Assembly (NCBI RefSeq): GCF_028548455.1
Contig: NZ_JAQQLF010000019.1
Coordinates: 1-64,000, forward strand
Reading direction: 5' to 3'
DNA length: 64,000 bases
DNA from: Vogesella aquatica
GTDB lineage: Bacteria; Pseudomonadota; Gammaproteobacteria; Burkholderiales; Chromobacteriaceae
A program made the position numbers and the translations under genes. Positions 46,111 to 56,474 of this stretch are shown piece by piece (positions within the stretch are counted from its first letter, which is position 1; each line of letters begins with the position of its first letter). The notes under the pieces were generated by a model that worked only from the letters and a program-made list of their open reading frames with translations, was not told the origin of the DNA and searched no databases.

Positions 46111-49100
46111 CTAGCTTAGCTCTTTCATCAGCTCTTTCACGCGCACGATGCGCATCGCCACATCCGGTATCGGGCTTTCTACCCGCAGCTTGTCCTGGCC
46201 CGCCAGCTTGTAGTTACGCTTGCTCTGGATCAGCTGGATGATCTTCATCGGGTCGATGGGCGGGTTGGGCACGAAGGTGAGCTGGATGGCCACTTCGCTG
46301 GCGTCCAGCTTCTGGATACCCATCTCGCGTGCGGCCAACCTTAGGCGGTGGCTTTCGATCAGCGTTTTCACGTTTTGCGGTGGCAGGCCGAAGCGGTCGA
46401 TCAGCTCCTCGTGGATGGTGTCGATGTCGTCTTCGCTATCGCAGGTGGCCAGCCGCTTGTAGATCACCAGCCGCTCGTGCACGCCGGGGCAGTAGTCGTC
46501 CGGCAGCAGCGCCGGGCTGTGCAGGTTGATTTCGGTGGTCACGCCCAATGGCGCGTCCAGGTCCGGCTCGCGCCCTTTTTTGAGGTCGCGCACCGCTTGC
46601 TTCAGCATTTCGGTAAACAGGCTGAAGCCGACCTCCTGCATCTCGCCCGACTGCCCCTCGCCCAGCACCTCGCCGGCGCCACGGATTTCCAGGTCGTGCA
46701 TGGCCAGGTAGAAGCCGGCGCCCAGTTCTTCCGACGCCTGGATCGCTTCCAGCCGCTTTTGCGCATCGCGCGTCATGCCTTCGCCGGTAAGCAGGTAGGC
46801 ATAGGCCTGGTGGTGGCTGCGGCCAACCCGGCCGCGCAGCTGGTGCAGCTGCGCCAGGCCGAACTTGTCGGCGCGGTTGATCAGGATGGTGTTGGCGTTG
46901 GGGATGTCGATGCCGGTTTCGATAATGGTGGAACACAGCAGTACATTAAAGCGTACCTGCAGGAAGTCGCGCATCACCTGTTCCAGCTCGCGCTCGCGCA
47001 GCTGGCCGTGGGCCACGCCGATGCGCGCCTCCGGCACCAGCTCGGCCAGCTTTTCGCGCATGTTCTCGATGGTGTCCACCTCGTTGTGCAGGAAGAACAC
47101 CTGGCCGCCGCGCTTGAACTCGCGCAGCATGGCCTCGCGGATAATGCCGTTGTTGATGGGGCTGACAAAGGTTTTGACCGCCAGCCGGCGCGATGGCGCG
47201 GTGGTGATGGCCGAGAACTCGCGCAGGCCTTCCAGCGCCATCGATAGCGTGCGCGGAATCGGCGTGGCAGTCAGCGTCAGCACGTCCACGTTGGCGCGCA
47301 GGCGTTTGAGCTGTTCTTTCTGGCGCACGCCAAAGCGGTGTTCCTCGTCGATGATCACCAGCCCCAGGTTTTTGAAGCTCACATCCGGCTGCACCAGTTT
47401 GTGGGTGCCGATGACGATATCGATGCTGCCTGCGGCCAACCCTTCCATCGCCTGCTTCACTTCCTTGGCGCTCTTGAAGCGCGACAGCTCGGCAATGCGT
47501 ACCGGCCAGTCGGCAAAGCGGTCGCTGAAGTTCTGGAAATGCTGCTCGGCCAGCAACGTGGTGGGCACCAGCACCGCCACCTGCTTGCCGCCCATCACCG
47601 CCACAAAGGCAGCGCGCAGCGCGACTTCGGTTTTGCCAAAGCCCACGTCGCCACACACCAGGCGGTCCATCGGGCGGCCGCTGGTCATGTCGTGGATCAC
47701 CGCCTCGATGGCACTGGCCTGGTCGGGGGTTTCCTCGAAGCCGAAGCCGGCGGCAAAGGCGTCGTAATCGTGGTGGTTCAGCGTAAAGCTGTGGCCTTCG
47801 CGCGCGGCGCGCTGCGCGTACAGGTTCAGCAGCTCGGCGGCGGTATCACGCGCTTTTTCGGCGGCCTTTTTCTTGGCCTTGTCCCAGGCCGGGCTACCCA
47901 GCCGGTGCAGCTGCACATTGTCGCTGGCGTGGCCGGCGTAGCGGCTGATCAGCTGCAGCTGCGCCACCGGCACGTACAGCGTGGCGCCTTCGGCGTACTC
48001 CAGCTGCATCATCTCGGTTTCGCCTTCGCCCAGGTCGATAGACACCAGGCCCATATAGCGGCCGATACCGTGCGATTCGTGGACTACCGGGTCGCCCACT
48101 TTCACCTCGGCCAGATCGCGCAGCATGGCGTCGTTGTTGGCCGCCGTTTTGCGGCGCTTGCCGTGGCTGCGGGCGATGTGCTGGTACAGCTCGGCTTCGG
48201 TGACGATGGCGATACCGGCTTCGTGCAGCTCGAAACCGTTAAACAGCGGCGCGTGAATCAGGCCCAGCGCGACTTTGCCATCGGCAAAGGCCTGCCAGCT
48301 GTCTACCGGCTGTGCCTTGATGCCGTGTTCCTGCAGAAAGTGCTGCAAGGTTTCGCGCCGGCCCAGGCTTTCGGCGGCAATCAGCACGCGGCCGCTGTAG
48401 CGGCGGCTGAAGTCGGCAAGCCGGGTGAGCGGGTTGTCGGCGCGGCGGTCTACCGCCAGCTCGGGTAGCGGCAGGTAGCCGCAGTCGCCGCTGCCGGACA
48501 TGTCCAGCCGGGCGTACGGTTTGATGGCGCCCATCAGCTCGTCCGGGCGCAGGAACAGCTCGGCCGGGGCCAGTACCGGGCGCTCCGGGTTGCCGCCGGC
48601 CATATTGTGGCGGCTTTGCGCATCACGCCAGAAGTCCTCGGCGGCGGCCATCACATTGCCGTGCAGGATCAGCTGCGCGCTGTCGCCCAGGTAGTCGAAC
48701 AGGGTAGCGGTGTGATCGAAGAACAGTGGCAGGTAGTACTCGATACCGGCCGGCCACAGGTTATTGGACACATCCTTGTAGATACGGCTCTTGGACGGGT
48801 CACCGTCGACTTTTTCGCGGTAGTGCTGGCGGAAGGCGGTGACGGCGGCTTCGTCGGTGGGGTACTCGCGTGCCGGCAGCAGGCGGATCTCCGGTACCGG
48901 GTACAGCGTGCGCTGGGTGTCGGGGTCGAAGGTTTTCAGGCTGTCGATTTCGTCATCGAACAGGTCGATGCGATAAGGCAGCGCGCTGCCCATGGGGAAC
49001 AGGTCGACCAGGCCGCCGCGTATCGAGAACTCGCCCGGTGCCACCACTTGCGAGACATGCTGGTAGCCGGCGGTGACCATGTCGGCGCGCAGCCGGTCTA

Positions 49101-49506
49101 CGTCCAGGCGCTGCTTCAGCTTGAGCCAGAAGGTACGGCCCAGCAGAAAGCTCATCGGCGATAGCCGCGTGATGGCGGTGGTGAGCGGCGCAATCACCAC
49201 ATCGCATTCACCATTGCGGATTTGCCACAGCGTGGCCAGGCGCTCGGATACCAGGTCGCTGTGTGGAGAAAAGTGGTCGTAGGGCAGGGTTTCCCAGTCG
49301 GGCAGCAGGGCGATACGCCAAGACGGGCGGAAGAAGGGCAGCTCTGCCTTTAGGCGTTGGGCATCCTGTGCGCTGGCGGTCAGGATCAGTACAGGTTGGC
49401 CGCTATCCGGCAGCGCGGCTATCAGGGCGCTGTCGGCGCTACCGGCTGGCAGCGCCAGCAGGGTCTTCTGCCCGTTTGCGGGCCACTGTCGCAAAGTGGT
49501 GGTCAT
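46111..49506 (-). CDS. mfd: Transcription-repair coupling factor
   Basis: A protein of about 1131 residues. It has UvrB-like N-terminal modules, an RNA-polymerase-interaction domain (GDPVVHESHGIGRYMGL), RecG-like helicase motifs (GDVGFGKTEVALRAAF, VIIDEEHRFGVRQKEQL, LTATPIPRTLSMAL, GIDIPNANTILI, QLRGRVGRSHHQAYAYLL) and a C-terminal regulatory domain. It displaces stalled RNA polymerase and recruits UvrA. I favour ATG 49506 (MTTTLRQ), with ATG 49518 possible. Three motif copies fall in its 3' half. Confidence 0.97.
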   Translation of the reverse strand: MTTTLRQWPANGQKTLLALPAGSADSALIAALPDSGQPVLILTASAQDAQRLKAELPFFRPSWRIALLPDWETLPYDHFSPHSDLVSERLATLWQIRNGECDVVIAPLTTAITRLSPMSFLLGRTFWLKLKQRLDVDRLRADMVTAGYQHVSQVVAPGEFSIRGGLVDLFPMGSALPYRIDLFDDEIDSLKTFDPDTQRTLYPVPEIRLLPAREYPTDEAAVTAFRQHYREKVDGDPSKSRIYKDVSNNLWPAGIEYYLPLFFDHTATLFDYLGDSAQLILHGNVMAAAEDFWRDAQSRHNMAGGNPERPVLAPAELFLRPDELMGAIKPYARLDMSGSGDCGYLPLPELAVDRRADNPLTRLADFSRRYSGRVLIAAESLGRRETLQHFLQEHGIKAQPVDSWQAFADGKVALGLIHAPLFNGFELHEAGIAIVTEAELYQHIARSHGKRRKTAANNDAMLRDLAEVKVGDPVVHESHGIGRYMGLVSIDLGEGETEMMQLEYAEGATLYVPVAQLQLISRYAGHASDNVQLHRLGSPAWDKAKKKAAEKARDTAAELLNLYAQRAAREGHSFTLNHHDYDAFAAGFGFEETPDQASAIEAVIHDMTSGRPMDRLVCGDVGFGKTEVALRAAFVAVMGGKQVAVLVPTTLLAEQHFQNFSDRFADWPVRIAELSRFKSAKEVKQAMEGLAAGSIDIVIGTHKLVQPDVSFKNLGLVIIDEEHRFGVRQKEQLKRLRANVDVLTLTATPIPRTLSMALEGLREFSAITTAPSRRLAVKTFVSPINNGIIREAMLREFKRGGQVFFLHNEVDTIENMREKLAELVPEARIGVAHGQLRERELEQVMRDFLQVRFNVLLCSTIIETGIDIPNANTILINRADKFGLAQLHQLRGRVGRSHHQAYAYLLTGEGMTRDAQKRLEAIQASEELGAGFYLAMHDLEIRGAGEVLGEGQSGEMQEVGFSLFTEMLKQAVRDLKKGREPDLDAPLGVTTEINLHSPALLPDDYCPGVHERLVIYKRLATCDSEDDIDTIHEELIDRFGLPPQNVKTLIESHRLRLAAREMGIQKLDASEVAIQLTFVPNPPIDPMKIIQLIQSKRNYKLAGQDKLRVESPIPDVAMRIVRVKELMKELS

Positions 49507-49681
49507 ATCGCTACACATTCTCAAAGAGGCAGGTATTATAGAGCCACACCGGGCCTACAGCTGCGCCAGACAGCGACCTTCATCATGAATCCGGTGTCCC
49601 GCCCTTAAGTTCACCACAGAATGAATACAGCCAGCTTGTACAGGGGCGGGGCGGCGTTACGATAAAACAGGCAGGGGAGAG

Positions 49682-52600
49682 GTGGAAAAAAACACCATAG
49701 GTGCGCTGGTCGCACTGATTTTTTTTGCAACAGGCATGCTGTTCTGGCCAATTCAGTGGCTGGAAACCTTGCCGATGGCCGCATTTGTGCCCCACGCCAT
49801 GATGGCGTGGCGCTTTGCCGCCGGGCGTTTTGGCGTGGTGTGGTGGTGGGGTGGCCCGGTAGCGCTGCTGGCACTGCTAACCATGCCGCTGGCCGAGGCC
49901 GCGCCCTGGACGCTATCGTTTGCCAGCATGTTGCTGGCCCTGTCCCGCGTGTTGCCTGCCGCCGATTACCGGCTGTCCTCCTTATCTTCCCTCTTCCGTT
50001 TGCAGCTGCGCTGTCTATTGCCTGCGGCCCTTCTGGTGGCCACTCTGGCCGGGGTGATGCCTGCCGCAAACTGGCCGGTGCTGGTGCAGCACTTTACCCT
50101 GGCATGGCTGACACTGGTGCTGGTGCTGCCGCTGGCGTATGCCAGCTTTCCCGGTAATGTGATGCAGCGTGACACCCTGTGGCTGATGCTGGCCACGATG
50201 CTGGCGGGTGGCCTGCTGTGGGCACTGCAGCGCCAGGCTTGTGTTGCCTCGTGTCTGCTGGTTTTTTTACCGCTGCTATTGCTGGCCGCATTGCGTGCCG
50301 GGCTGACCGGGGTGGCCGGGGTAGGGGTAACGGTGCTGCTTACCCTGTCTTTGCCTGGCTTGTTGTGGGGGCAGCCATGGCCGCTGAGCCTGAATGCAGC
50401 GGGCTGGCTACTGTTGGCAAGCCTGGTCTTGCTGGCGGGCATGGTGGCGGTATTTGGCGATGGCTACCGTCGCCGCGAGCGTTTGCTGCAAGATGTACAG
50501 GCGCGTTTTGAGTCCTTGCTGAACCAGAGCACCAGCCTGATGACGCTGAAAGACCTGGACGGCCGCTACCTGGTGGTGAACCTGAACTTTGCCCGGCTGT
50601 TTGGCTTGTCACCGCTTTACTTCAAGGGGCGTGCCGCGCGTGATGTCTTTGCTGCCGAAGAGGCCAGGCAGATTGCCGAGCACGACTTGCAGGTATTGCG
50701 CAGCCTGGAGCCACGCCAGTTCGAAGAAAACATCACGGTAAAGGGTCACAGCCTGCGCATGCTGTCCAGCGTGTTTCCGCTGTTTGATAGTGAAGGGCTG
50801 CCCTCCGGGGTGGGCAGCATTTCGGTTGACATTACCCAGCGTGCCGCCGAAGAGCGTTTGCGCCAGGAGGCAGTGGAAAAGTACCGTGCTGTCGTCGAGC
50901 AATCCATGGTGGGTATTTACATCACGCAGGAAGAAGAGCTGGTGTACGTCAACCCCAAGCTGGCCGACCTGGTGCAATACAGTGCCGACGAGCTGGTGGG
51001 CCGTCATATCGGCGTGGTGCTGGCACCGGCGGAGGCGCAGCGTATCAGCGCACAGATACGCCGCCGTATCGCCGACCGCATCCAGAACATGCACTACACC
51101 ACGCGTTTGCTGCGCAAGGATGGTGAGGAAGTAGACGTCGAGGTGCACAGCCGCCTGTTCGACTACCAGGGCCGCAAGGCGATTATCGGCGTGGTAATGG
51201 ATATTTCCGACCGCGTGGCCGCCAGCGCCGAGCTGCGCCTGGCCGCCACCGTGTTCGACAATGCCACCGAAGGCATTCTGGTCACCGACGCCGAGGGCCG
51301 TATCGTCATGGTGAACCAGGCCTTTACCCGCATTACCGGCTTTGGCTCGGACGAAGCCATCGGCCGTGTTTCGCGCATGCTGCGTACAGCCAACCGCGAG
51401 CGGAACCGCGCCCTGGTCGAGGCGCTGGAGCGTGACGGGCACTGGAAAGGCGAAATGTTCGACCGCCATAAAAACGGTGACCCATACGTGGCCGAGCTGT
51501 CCATCAGTGCTGTGCGGGCAACGCACGGCGGGCTGACGCACTATGTGGGGGTGTTTTCCGATATTACCGGCCGCAAGCAGGCCGAAGACCGGCTGCAGTT
51601 TCTGGCCAGCCACGATCCGCTTACCCGTCTGCCCAACCGCAGCGCCCTGATCGAAGCCATCGATAACGCCATTATCGAATCGGAAGAGGCAGTGCCGGCG
51701 CTGGCGGTGATGTTCATCGACCTGGACCGTTTCAAGCTGATTAACGACTCCTTTGGCCACCAGGCTGGCGATGAGGTGCTGCACGAAATTGCCGCCCGGC
51801 TGACCCAGTCGGCGCAGCGCTTTGGCCTGGTGGCGCGGCTGGGCGGCGATGAATTCACGCTATTGGTCAGCGATTTTGACAGCCACGAGGCGCTAGGCCG
51901 CATGGCCGAGGAAGTGTTGGCCGCATTGGCCCGCCCCATGCGGGTAGAGCAGCACGAGGTCTTTGTCAGCGGCAGTATCGGCATCAGTGTGTACCCCAAC
52001 GACGGCATAGACGCCACCACGCTGCTGAAGAATGCCGACGCAGCCATGTACCGCGCCAAGGAAGCCGGCAAGAACACCTACCAGTTCTTTGATGCCGACA
52101 TGAATACGCAAACCTTCGAGCGCTTGCTGATGGAAAGCGGCCTGCGCCAGGCACTGGAGCGGCGCGAGTTCGAGCTGCATTACCAGCCACAAGTATCGTG
52201 CGATGGCGTGTCGCTGCAGGGGGTGGAGGCGCTGATCCGCTGGCGCCACCCGCAGCTGGGGCTGATACCGCCTGGCCGTTTCATTCCGCTGGCCGAAGAA
52301 ACCGGCCTGATCAAGCCCATTGGTGCCTGGGTGCTGCGCGAAGCCTGCCACCAGATGGTGGCGTGGGACAAAGCCGGCATGCGTGTACCGCGGCTGGCGG
52401 TGAATTTGTCGGCCCGCCAGTTCGAGCAGCAAACCCTGCTGAACGAAGTAAACGACGTGCTGGCGGTAACTGGCCTGGCCGCGTCGCGGCTGGAGCTGGA
52501 AATTACCGAATCCATGCTGATGCAGAACCCGCAAGAGGCCATCTCGCTGCTGGGCGAGTTGAAGGCGCTGGGCGTCAAGCTGTCTATCGATGACTTCGGC

Positions 52601-52936
52601 ACCGGCTACTCGTCGCTGTCCACGCTCAAGCGCTTTCCACTGGATTACCTGAAAGTGGATCGCTCATTCATCGAGGGCTTGCCGGACGACGATGATAGCG
52701 CCGCCATTACCGAGGCCATCATCGCCATGGCGCGCAAGCTGCACTTCACCGTGATTGCCGAAGGGGTGGAAACCGCTGAGCAGGGCAACTTCCTGCGCCA
52801 GGCGGGCTGCGCCATCCTGCAAGGGTATTTCTTCAGCAAGCCGCTATCGGCCGCTGCGCTGGAACAATGGTTGGCCGCAGGGTTGCAGCACGCCACCCTG
52901 CCTGGCGTTGACGGTGACGGTGACGACGAGCTGTAA
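49682..52936 (+). CDS. Membrane-bound PAS-GGDEF-EAL protein
   Basis: A 1084-residue regulator of cyclic di-GMP. An N-terminal integral-membrane sensor (about eight helices, residues 5-260, MASE1-like) is followed by three PAS domains, a GGDEF (GGDEF at about 721-725) and an EAL domain (EALIRW at about 849, ELEITES, IDDFGTGYSSL, VIAEGVET). Both catalytic motifs look intact, but the I-site is missing. It could synthesise or hydrolyse c-di-GMP. The start is GTG 49682, after AGGGGAGAG. Confidence 0.92.
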   Translation: MEKNTIGALVALIFFATGMLFWPIQWLETLPMAAFVPHAMMAWRFAAGRFGVVWWWGGPVALLALLTMPLAEAAPWTLSFASMLLALSRVLPAADYRLSSLSSLFRLQLRCLLPAALLVATLAGVMPAANWPVLVQHFTLAWLTLVLVLPLAYASFPGNVMQRDTLWLMLATMLAGGLLWALQRQACVASCLLVFLPLLLLAALRAGLTGVAGVGVTVLLTLSLPGLLWGQPWPLSLNAAGWLLLASLVLLAGMVAVFGDGYRRRERLLQDVQARFESLLNQSTSLMTLKDLDGRYLVVNLNFARLFGLSPLYFKGRAARDVFAAEEARQIAEHDLQVLRSLEPRQFEENITVKGHSLRMLSSVFPLFDSEGLPSGVGSISVDITQRAAEERLRQEAVEKYRAVVEQSMVGIYITQEEELVYVNPKLADLVQYSADELVGRHIGVVLAPAEAQRISAQIRRRIADRIQNMHYTTRLLRKDGEEVDVEVHSRLFDYQGRKAIIGVVMDISDRVAASAELRLAATVFDNATEGILVTDAEGRIVMVNQAFTRITGFGSDEAIGRVSRMLRTANRERNRALVEALERDGHWKGEMFDRHKNGDPYVAELSISAVRATHGGLTHYVGVFSDITGRKQAEDRLQFLASHDPLTRLPNRSALIEAIDNAIIESEEAVPALAVMFIDLDRFKLINDSFGHQAGDEVLHEIAARLTQSAQRFGLVARLGGDEFTLLVSDFDSHEALGRMAEEVLAALARPMRVEQHEVFVSGSIGISVYPNDGIDATTLLKNADAAMYRAKEAGKNTYQFFDADMNTQTFERLLMESGLRQALERREFELHYQPQVSCDGVSLQGVEALIRWRHPQLGLIPPGRFIPLAEETGLIKPIGAWVLREACHQMVAWDKAGMRVPRLAVNLSARQFEQQTLLNEVNDVLAVTGLAASRLELEITESMLMQNPQEAISLLGELKALGVKLSIDDFGTGYSSLSTLKRFPLDYLKVDRSFIEGLPDDDDSAAITEAIIAMARKLHFTVIAEGVETAEQGNFLRQAGCAILQGYFFSKPLSAAALEQWLAAGLQHATLPGVDGDGDDEL

Positions 52937-53005
52937 ACTGCAAAAGCACAAAGGGCTGCGCATTAAGCGGTACAATGCGCGGTTCTATTGATAAGGTGAT
53001 GCCTC

Positions 53006-53752
53006 ATGAGCAACAAGAAACTCATTCACGGCTTTCATGCCGTAAATGCCCGCCTGTGGCAAAACCCGAAATCGGTGCTGGAAATCTTCCTGGCCGGCGG
53101 CCGTCAGGACGCCCGCGCCCAAGCCGTACTGGACAAGGCCGCCGGCGAAAGCGTGAAAGCCCACATTGTGGATAAAGCGCGCCTGGACAGCCTTACCGGC
53201 AACGCCCGCCACCAGGGCGTGGTGGCAATGATCGACGCCAACCAGAACTTTGTGACGCTGGACGACGTACTGGAAAACCTGTCCGAGCCGCCGCTGCTAC
53301 TGATTCTGGACGGTGTGACCGACCCGCATAACCTGGGTGCCTGCCTGCGCGTAGCCGACGCCATGGGCGCACACGCGGTTATCGCCCCGAAAGACCGCTC
53401 TGCCACGCTGAACGCTACCGTGTCCAAGGTGGCCTGCGGTGCCGCCGAGGTCATGCCCTACATTACGGTAACCAATCTGGCGCGTACGCTGCGCGACCTG
53501 AAAGACGCCGGGGTGTGGATTGCCGGCACCACCATGGAAGCCGACACCGACCTGTACCATTTCGACGCCAGCGGCCCCCTGGCCTGGGTGATGGGGGCAG
53601 AAGGCGAGGGCATGCGCCGCCTGACGCGCGAGCACTGCGACGTGCTGGTGTCCATCCCGATGTTTGGCACCGTGGAAAGCCTGAACGTGTCGGTCTCGTC
53701 CGGCATGGTGCTGAGCGAAAGCCGCCGCCAGCGTGTGCTGAAACAGGGCTAA
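53006..53752 (+). CDS. rlmB: 23S rRNA (guanosine-2'-O)-methyltransferase RlmB
   Basis: A 248-residue SPOUT/TrmH-family methyltransferase with an N-terminal substrate-binding part ([14 protein letters not shown]) and a C-terminal knot ([51 protein letters not shown]). It modifies G2251 of 23S rRNA in E. coli. TACAAT at 52970 may be its -10 box. A terminator follows. Confidence 0.96.
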   Translation: MSNKKLIHGFHAVNARLWQNPKSVLEIFLAGGRQDARAQAVLDKAAGESVKAHIVDKARLDSLTGNARHQGVVAMIDANQNFVTLDDVLENLSEPPLLLILDGVTDPHNLGACLRVADAMGAHAVIAPKDRSATLNATVSKVACGAAEVMPYITVTNLARTLRDLKDAGVWIAGTTMEADTDLYHFDASGPLAWVMGAEGEGMRRLTREHCDVLVSIPMFGTVESLNVSVSSGMVLSESRRQRVLKQG

Positions 53753-53770
53753 GCCGTTTCCTGGCCACGC

Positions 53771-53804
53771 AAGGGCCTGTCCGCTATGGCGGGCAGGCCT
53801 TTTT
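53771..53804 (+). terminator. Rho-independent terminator after rlmB
   Basis: GCCTGTCCGC (53775-53784) pairs with GCGGGCAGGC (53789-53798), loop TATG, followed by CTTTTT. Confidence 0.85.
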
Positions 53805-53855
53805 GCATGCGGCAAGCTTTTATTGCCATGGTGCCGGAACACCATGCCTGGTGCC

Positions 53856-53885
53856 TTGCCTACATACCCTTATGGGGTATATAGT
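53856..53885 (+). promoter_or_regulatory. CsoR-type operator inside the copper-operon promoter
   Basis: The dyad ATACCC-TTATG-GGGTAT (53864-53880) matches the TACCC/GGGTA pattern of CsoR operators. It fills the spacer between TTGCCT (53856-53861) and TATAGT (53880-53885), 18 bases apart. CsoR bound here would block RNA polymerase, and copper would release it. The csoR gene lies in the same operon. Confidence 0.75.
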
Positions 53886-53912
53886 GCTATGCAACTGACA
53901 CAAGGAGTCGTC

Positions 53913-55418
53913 ATGCAGCGTCGCCATTTCCTGAAAACCGCCGGCCTGTTGGCCGCAAGCTTGTCTGCGCTGCGACCGGCGCTGGCACAAAGCAGCATGG
54001 ACCACGCCGCCATGGGGCACGACACGGCCCACGGCAGCGATGGCGCCATGCCAACCGCCGCCGATAACAGCCTGAAGCTGCCCAGCGGCGAACGCCTGCC
54101 GGCCTTGCAGCCGCTGGTGAACGAAAGCAGCGACGCCGGCCGCTTTGTCGGCAGCCTGCGCGCGGCGCCAGTACCGGTGCCGCTGTGGGGCGACGGTGCC
54201 AAAACCACGTTCTGGGCCTACAACGACAGCGTGCCCGGCCCGCTGATCGAGCTGTGGGAAGGCGACGAAGTGGACATCGGCTTCGAGAACGCGCTGACGC
54301 AGCCGTCCACCATTCACTGGCACGGCATGCCGGTGCCGCCCGCTGAAGACGGCAACCCGCAAGACCCGGTCGCCCCCGGGCAGCGCCGCCGCTACCGTTA
54401 CACCTTGCCCGCCGGTTGCGCCGGTACTTACTGGTACCACCCGCACCCGCACGGCCATACCGCCGAGCAGGCGTACCGCGGCCTGGCCGGCCCGATCATC
54501 ATCCGCAGCAAGCAGGACCCGCTGCGCCATTTGCCGGAGCGCCACCTGCTGCTGTCCGATCTGAAGCTGGACGCGCAGCGCCAGATTCCGGCCAACGATA
54601 TGGCCGACCTGCACGATGGCCGTGAAGGCCAGTTCGTGCTGATCAACGGTGCCTGGCAGCCGGTGATCACGCTGGCCGAGGGCGAGCGCCAGCGCTGGCG
54701 CATCTGGAACGCCACCAGCAGCCGCATCATCAAGCTGGCGCTGCCGGCGCACGAGGTACAGCTGGTGGGTACCGACGGCGGCCTGATCGGCGTGCCGCAG
54801 CCGGTAGACAGCGTGCTGCTGTCACCAGGCGAGCGCTGCGAGCTGGTGGTGACCGGGCGCTTCAAGCCCGGCCAGCCTGCCGGCCTGCTTAGCCAGCCGT
54901 ACGAGCGTGGCAAGCGCATGCACGCGGAACAAGAAAAGGACGAAGCCCTGGCCGGCATCGTGGCCTACGGCATGCGGCCAACCCTGGCGCTGCCGGCCTC
55001 GCTGCGGCCGATTGAACCGTTGGGCGCACCGGGCTTTCGCCGCAAGATCGTGCTGTCGGAAAACATGGCCGACCCGAAAGCACCGTTCCTGATCAACGGC
55101 CAAAGCTATGACATGAACCGTATCGACGGTACCGGCCAGGTTGGCCGCATCGAAGAGTGGGAAGTGATCGCCGACGCGCATATGGACCACCCCTTCCACC
55201 TGCATGGCACGCAGTTCCAGGTGCTGGCGCGCACCGTGGACGGCATCTGGGAAGACGAGCCCTTCCTGGCGTGGCGCGATACTGTCAACGTGCCGGCTGG
55301 CGGCATGGTGCGCCTGCGCTTCGTGCAAACGCTGCCGGGGCTGCGCATGTTCCACTGCCATATCCTGGAGCACGAAGACCAGGGCATGATGGCGCAAATC
55401 GACTTTCTGCCGGGGTAA
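53913..55418 (+). CDS. Multicopper oxidase (CueO/CopA-like), Tat-exported
   Basis: A 501-residue oxidase with a twin-arginine signal (RRHFLKTAGLLAASLSALRP). Copper ligands are in IHWHGMPVP, YWYHPHPHGHT, HPFHLHGTQF and FHCHILEHEDQGM, giving all type 1, 2 and 3 sites. A His/Met-rich stretch follows the signal (MDHAAMGHDTAHG). It is predicted to oxidise cuprous ion in the periplasm. It leads the operon with csoR and a CopZ-like gene. Confidence 0.94.
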   Translation: MQRRHFLKTAGLLAASLSALRPALAQSSMDHAAMGHDTAHGSDGAMPTAADNSLKLPSGERLPALQPLVNESSDAGRFVGSLRAAPVPVPLWGDGAKTTFWAYNDSVPGPLIELWEGDEVDIGFENALTQPSTIHWHGMPVPPAEDGNPQDPVAPGQRRRYRYTLPAGCAGTYWYHPHPHGHTAEQAYRGLAGPIIIRSKQDPLRHLPERHLLLSDLKLDAQRQIPANDMADLHDGREGQFVLINGAWQPVITLAEGERQRWRIWNATSSRIIKLALPAHEVQLVGTDGGLIGVPQPVDSVLLSPGERCELVVTGRFKPGQPAGLLSQPYERGKRMHAEQEKDEALAGIVAYGMRPTLALPASLRPIEPLGAPGFRRKIVLSENMADPKAPFLINGQSYDMNRIDGTGQVGRIEEWEVIADAHMDHPFHLHGTQFQVLARTVDGIWEDEPFLAWRDTVNVPAGGMVRLRFVQTLPGLRMFHCHILEHEDQGMMAQIDFLPG

Positions 55419-55421
55419 GCC

Positions 55422-55727
55422 ATGACCGAACCGCAACACGACTGCTGCCACACGCCCAAAAGCGTGGTGCAGCCGGACAAGACCGCACTGCTCAAGCGCC
55501 TGGCACGGCTGGAAGGTCAGGTGCGCGGCATCGCCGGCATGATTGAAGGCGACCGCTACTGCGTGGACGTGCTGACCCAGATTGCCGCCGCCCGCTCGGC
55601 GCTGGACGCCGTGGCGCAGCAGCTGCTGGAAAACCACCTCAAGGGCTGCGTGGCCCGTGCGGTAAACGAAGGCAATAGCGACGAGGCCATCGCCGAAGTG
55701 ATGGCCTTGCTCAAGAAAATGCGTTGA
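55422..55727 (+). CDS. csoR: CsoR-family copper-sensing repressor
   Basis: A 101-residue all-alpha regulator of the CsoR/RcnR family. It shows [20 protein letters not shown], the Cu(I) ligands Cys (RYCVDVL), His and Cys (NHLKGC), and the C-terminal helix. An N-terminal Cys/His cluster (HDCCH) is extra. It represses the operon through the dyad at 53864-53880, by inference. It starts 3 bases after the oxidase stop. Confidence 0.92.
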   Translation: MTEPQHDCCHTPKSVVQPDKTALLKRLARLEGQVRGIAGMIEGDRYCVDVLTQIAAARSALDAVAQQLLENHLKGCVARAVNEGNSDEAIAEVMALLKKMR

Positions 55728-55741
55728 ACAGGAGAACAGAC

Positions 55742-55948
55742 ATGAATCAGCAAACGATCAAGGTAGACGGCATGACCTGCGGCGGTTGTGCTGCGGGTGT
55801 GACCCGTGCACTGCAGGCCGTGGCCGGCGTGGCCGAGGTACAGGTAGACCTGGCCAGCAAGGCGGTGACCATCCGTTTTGATGGCGATGCCCAGCCGGCA
55901 GCCTGGCAGCAGGCGGTAGAAAACGCCGGTTTTGATGTAATCGGCTGA
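55742..55948 (+). CDS. Heavy-metal-associated (CopZ-like) copper chaperone
   Basis: A 68-residue HMA-fold protein with the metal site GMTCGGCAAGV (CxxC at about 13-16). It probably carries Cu(I) in the cytoplasm to a P-type ATPase encoded elsewhere. It is the last gene of the copper operon, 14 bases after csoR. A TTGGCCGCA copy lies 6 bases after its stop. No CopA ATPase is in the window. Confidence 0.92.
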   Translation: MNQQTIKVDGMTCGGCAAGVTRALQAVAGVAEVQVDLASKAVTIRFDGDAQPAAWQQAVENAGFDVIG

Positions 55949-55998
55949 CACAGTTGGCCGCATGGCCGGCCAAATGCCTGAATATCCACGTGTTTGGC

Positions 55999-56027
55999 TT
56001 GCTAGCGCGGGCCAAACTCCGTACAAT
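55999..56027 (+). promoter_or_regulatory. Promoter of the rpsF operon
   Basis: TTGCTA (55999-56004), a 17-base spacer and TACAAT (56022-56027) lie 70 bases upstream of the rpsF start. Confidence 0.6.
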
Positions 56028-56096
56028 CTTCAGCTTTTAACCCTTGCCCTTCGCTATCGCGCATGACGAAGGGCTTTATAGCCACAAGGAGTTCAC

Positions 56097-56474
56097 ATGC
56101 GGCATTACGAAATCGTGTTCATCGTCCATCCGGATCAGAGCGAACAGGTTGGTGCTATGGTTGAGCGTTACAAGGGCATGGTCCTGAACGCTGATGGCAA
56201 GATCCACCGTCTGGAAGACTGGGGCCGTCGTCAACTGGCTTACCCGATCCAGAAAGTTCACAAAGCTCACTACGTTCTGATGAACGTTGAGTGCGCTCCG
56301 GAAACTCTGGCCGAGATCGAGCACGCCTTCAAATTCAACGATGCCGTTCTGCGTCACCTGACCATCAAGATGACTCGTGCTATCACCGAAGCATCCCCGA
56401 TGATGAAGGACGAAAAGGCCAAGAGCCTGCTGGAAGGCCAGCAAGCTGCAGCCGAGGCTGAAGTAGCTGCCTAA
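56097..56474 (+). CDS. rpsF: 30S ribosomal protein S6
   Basis: A 125-residue S6. It begins [18 protein letters not shown] and shows [20 protein letters not shown] and [13 protein letters not shown] non-conserved acidic/Ala-rich tail follows. It is the first gene of rpsF-priB-rpsR-rplI, with an AAGGAG ribosome site. Confidence 0.98.
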   Translation: MRHYEIVFIVHPDQSEQVGAMVERYKGMVLNADGKIHRLEDWGRRQLAYPIQKVHKAHYVLMNVECAPETLAEIEHAFKFNDAVLRHLTIKMTRAITEASPMMKDEKAKSLLEGQQAAAEAEVAA

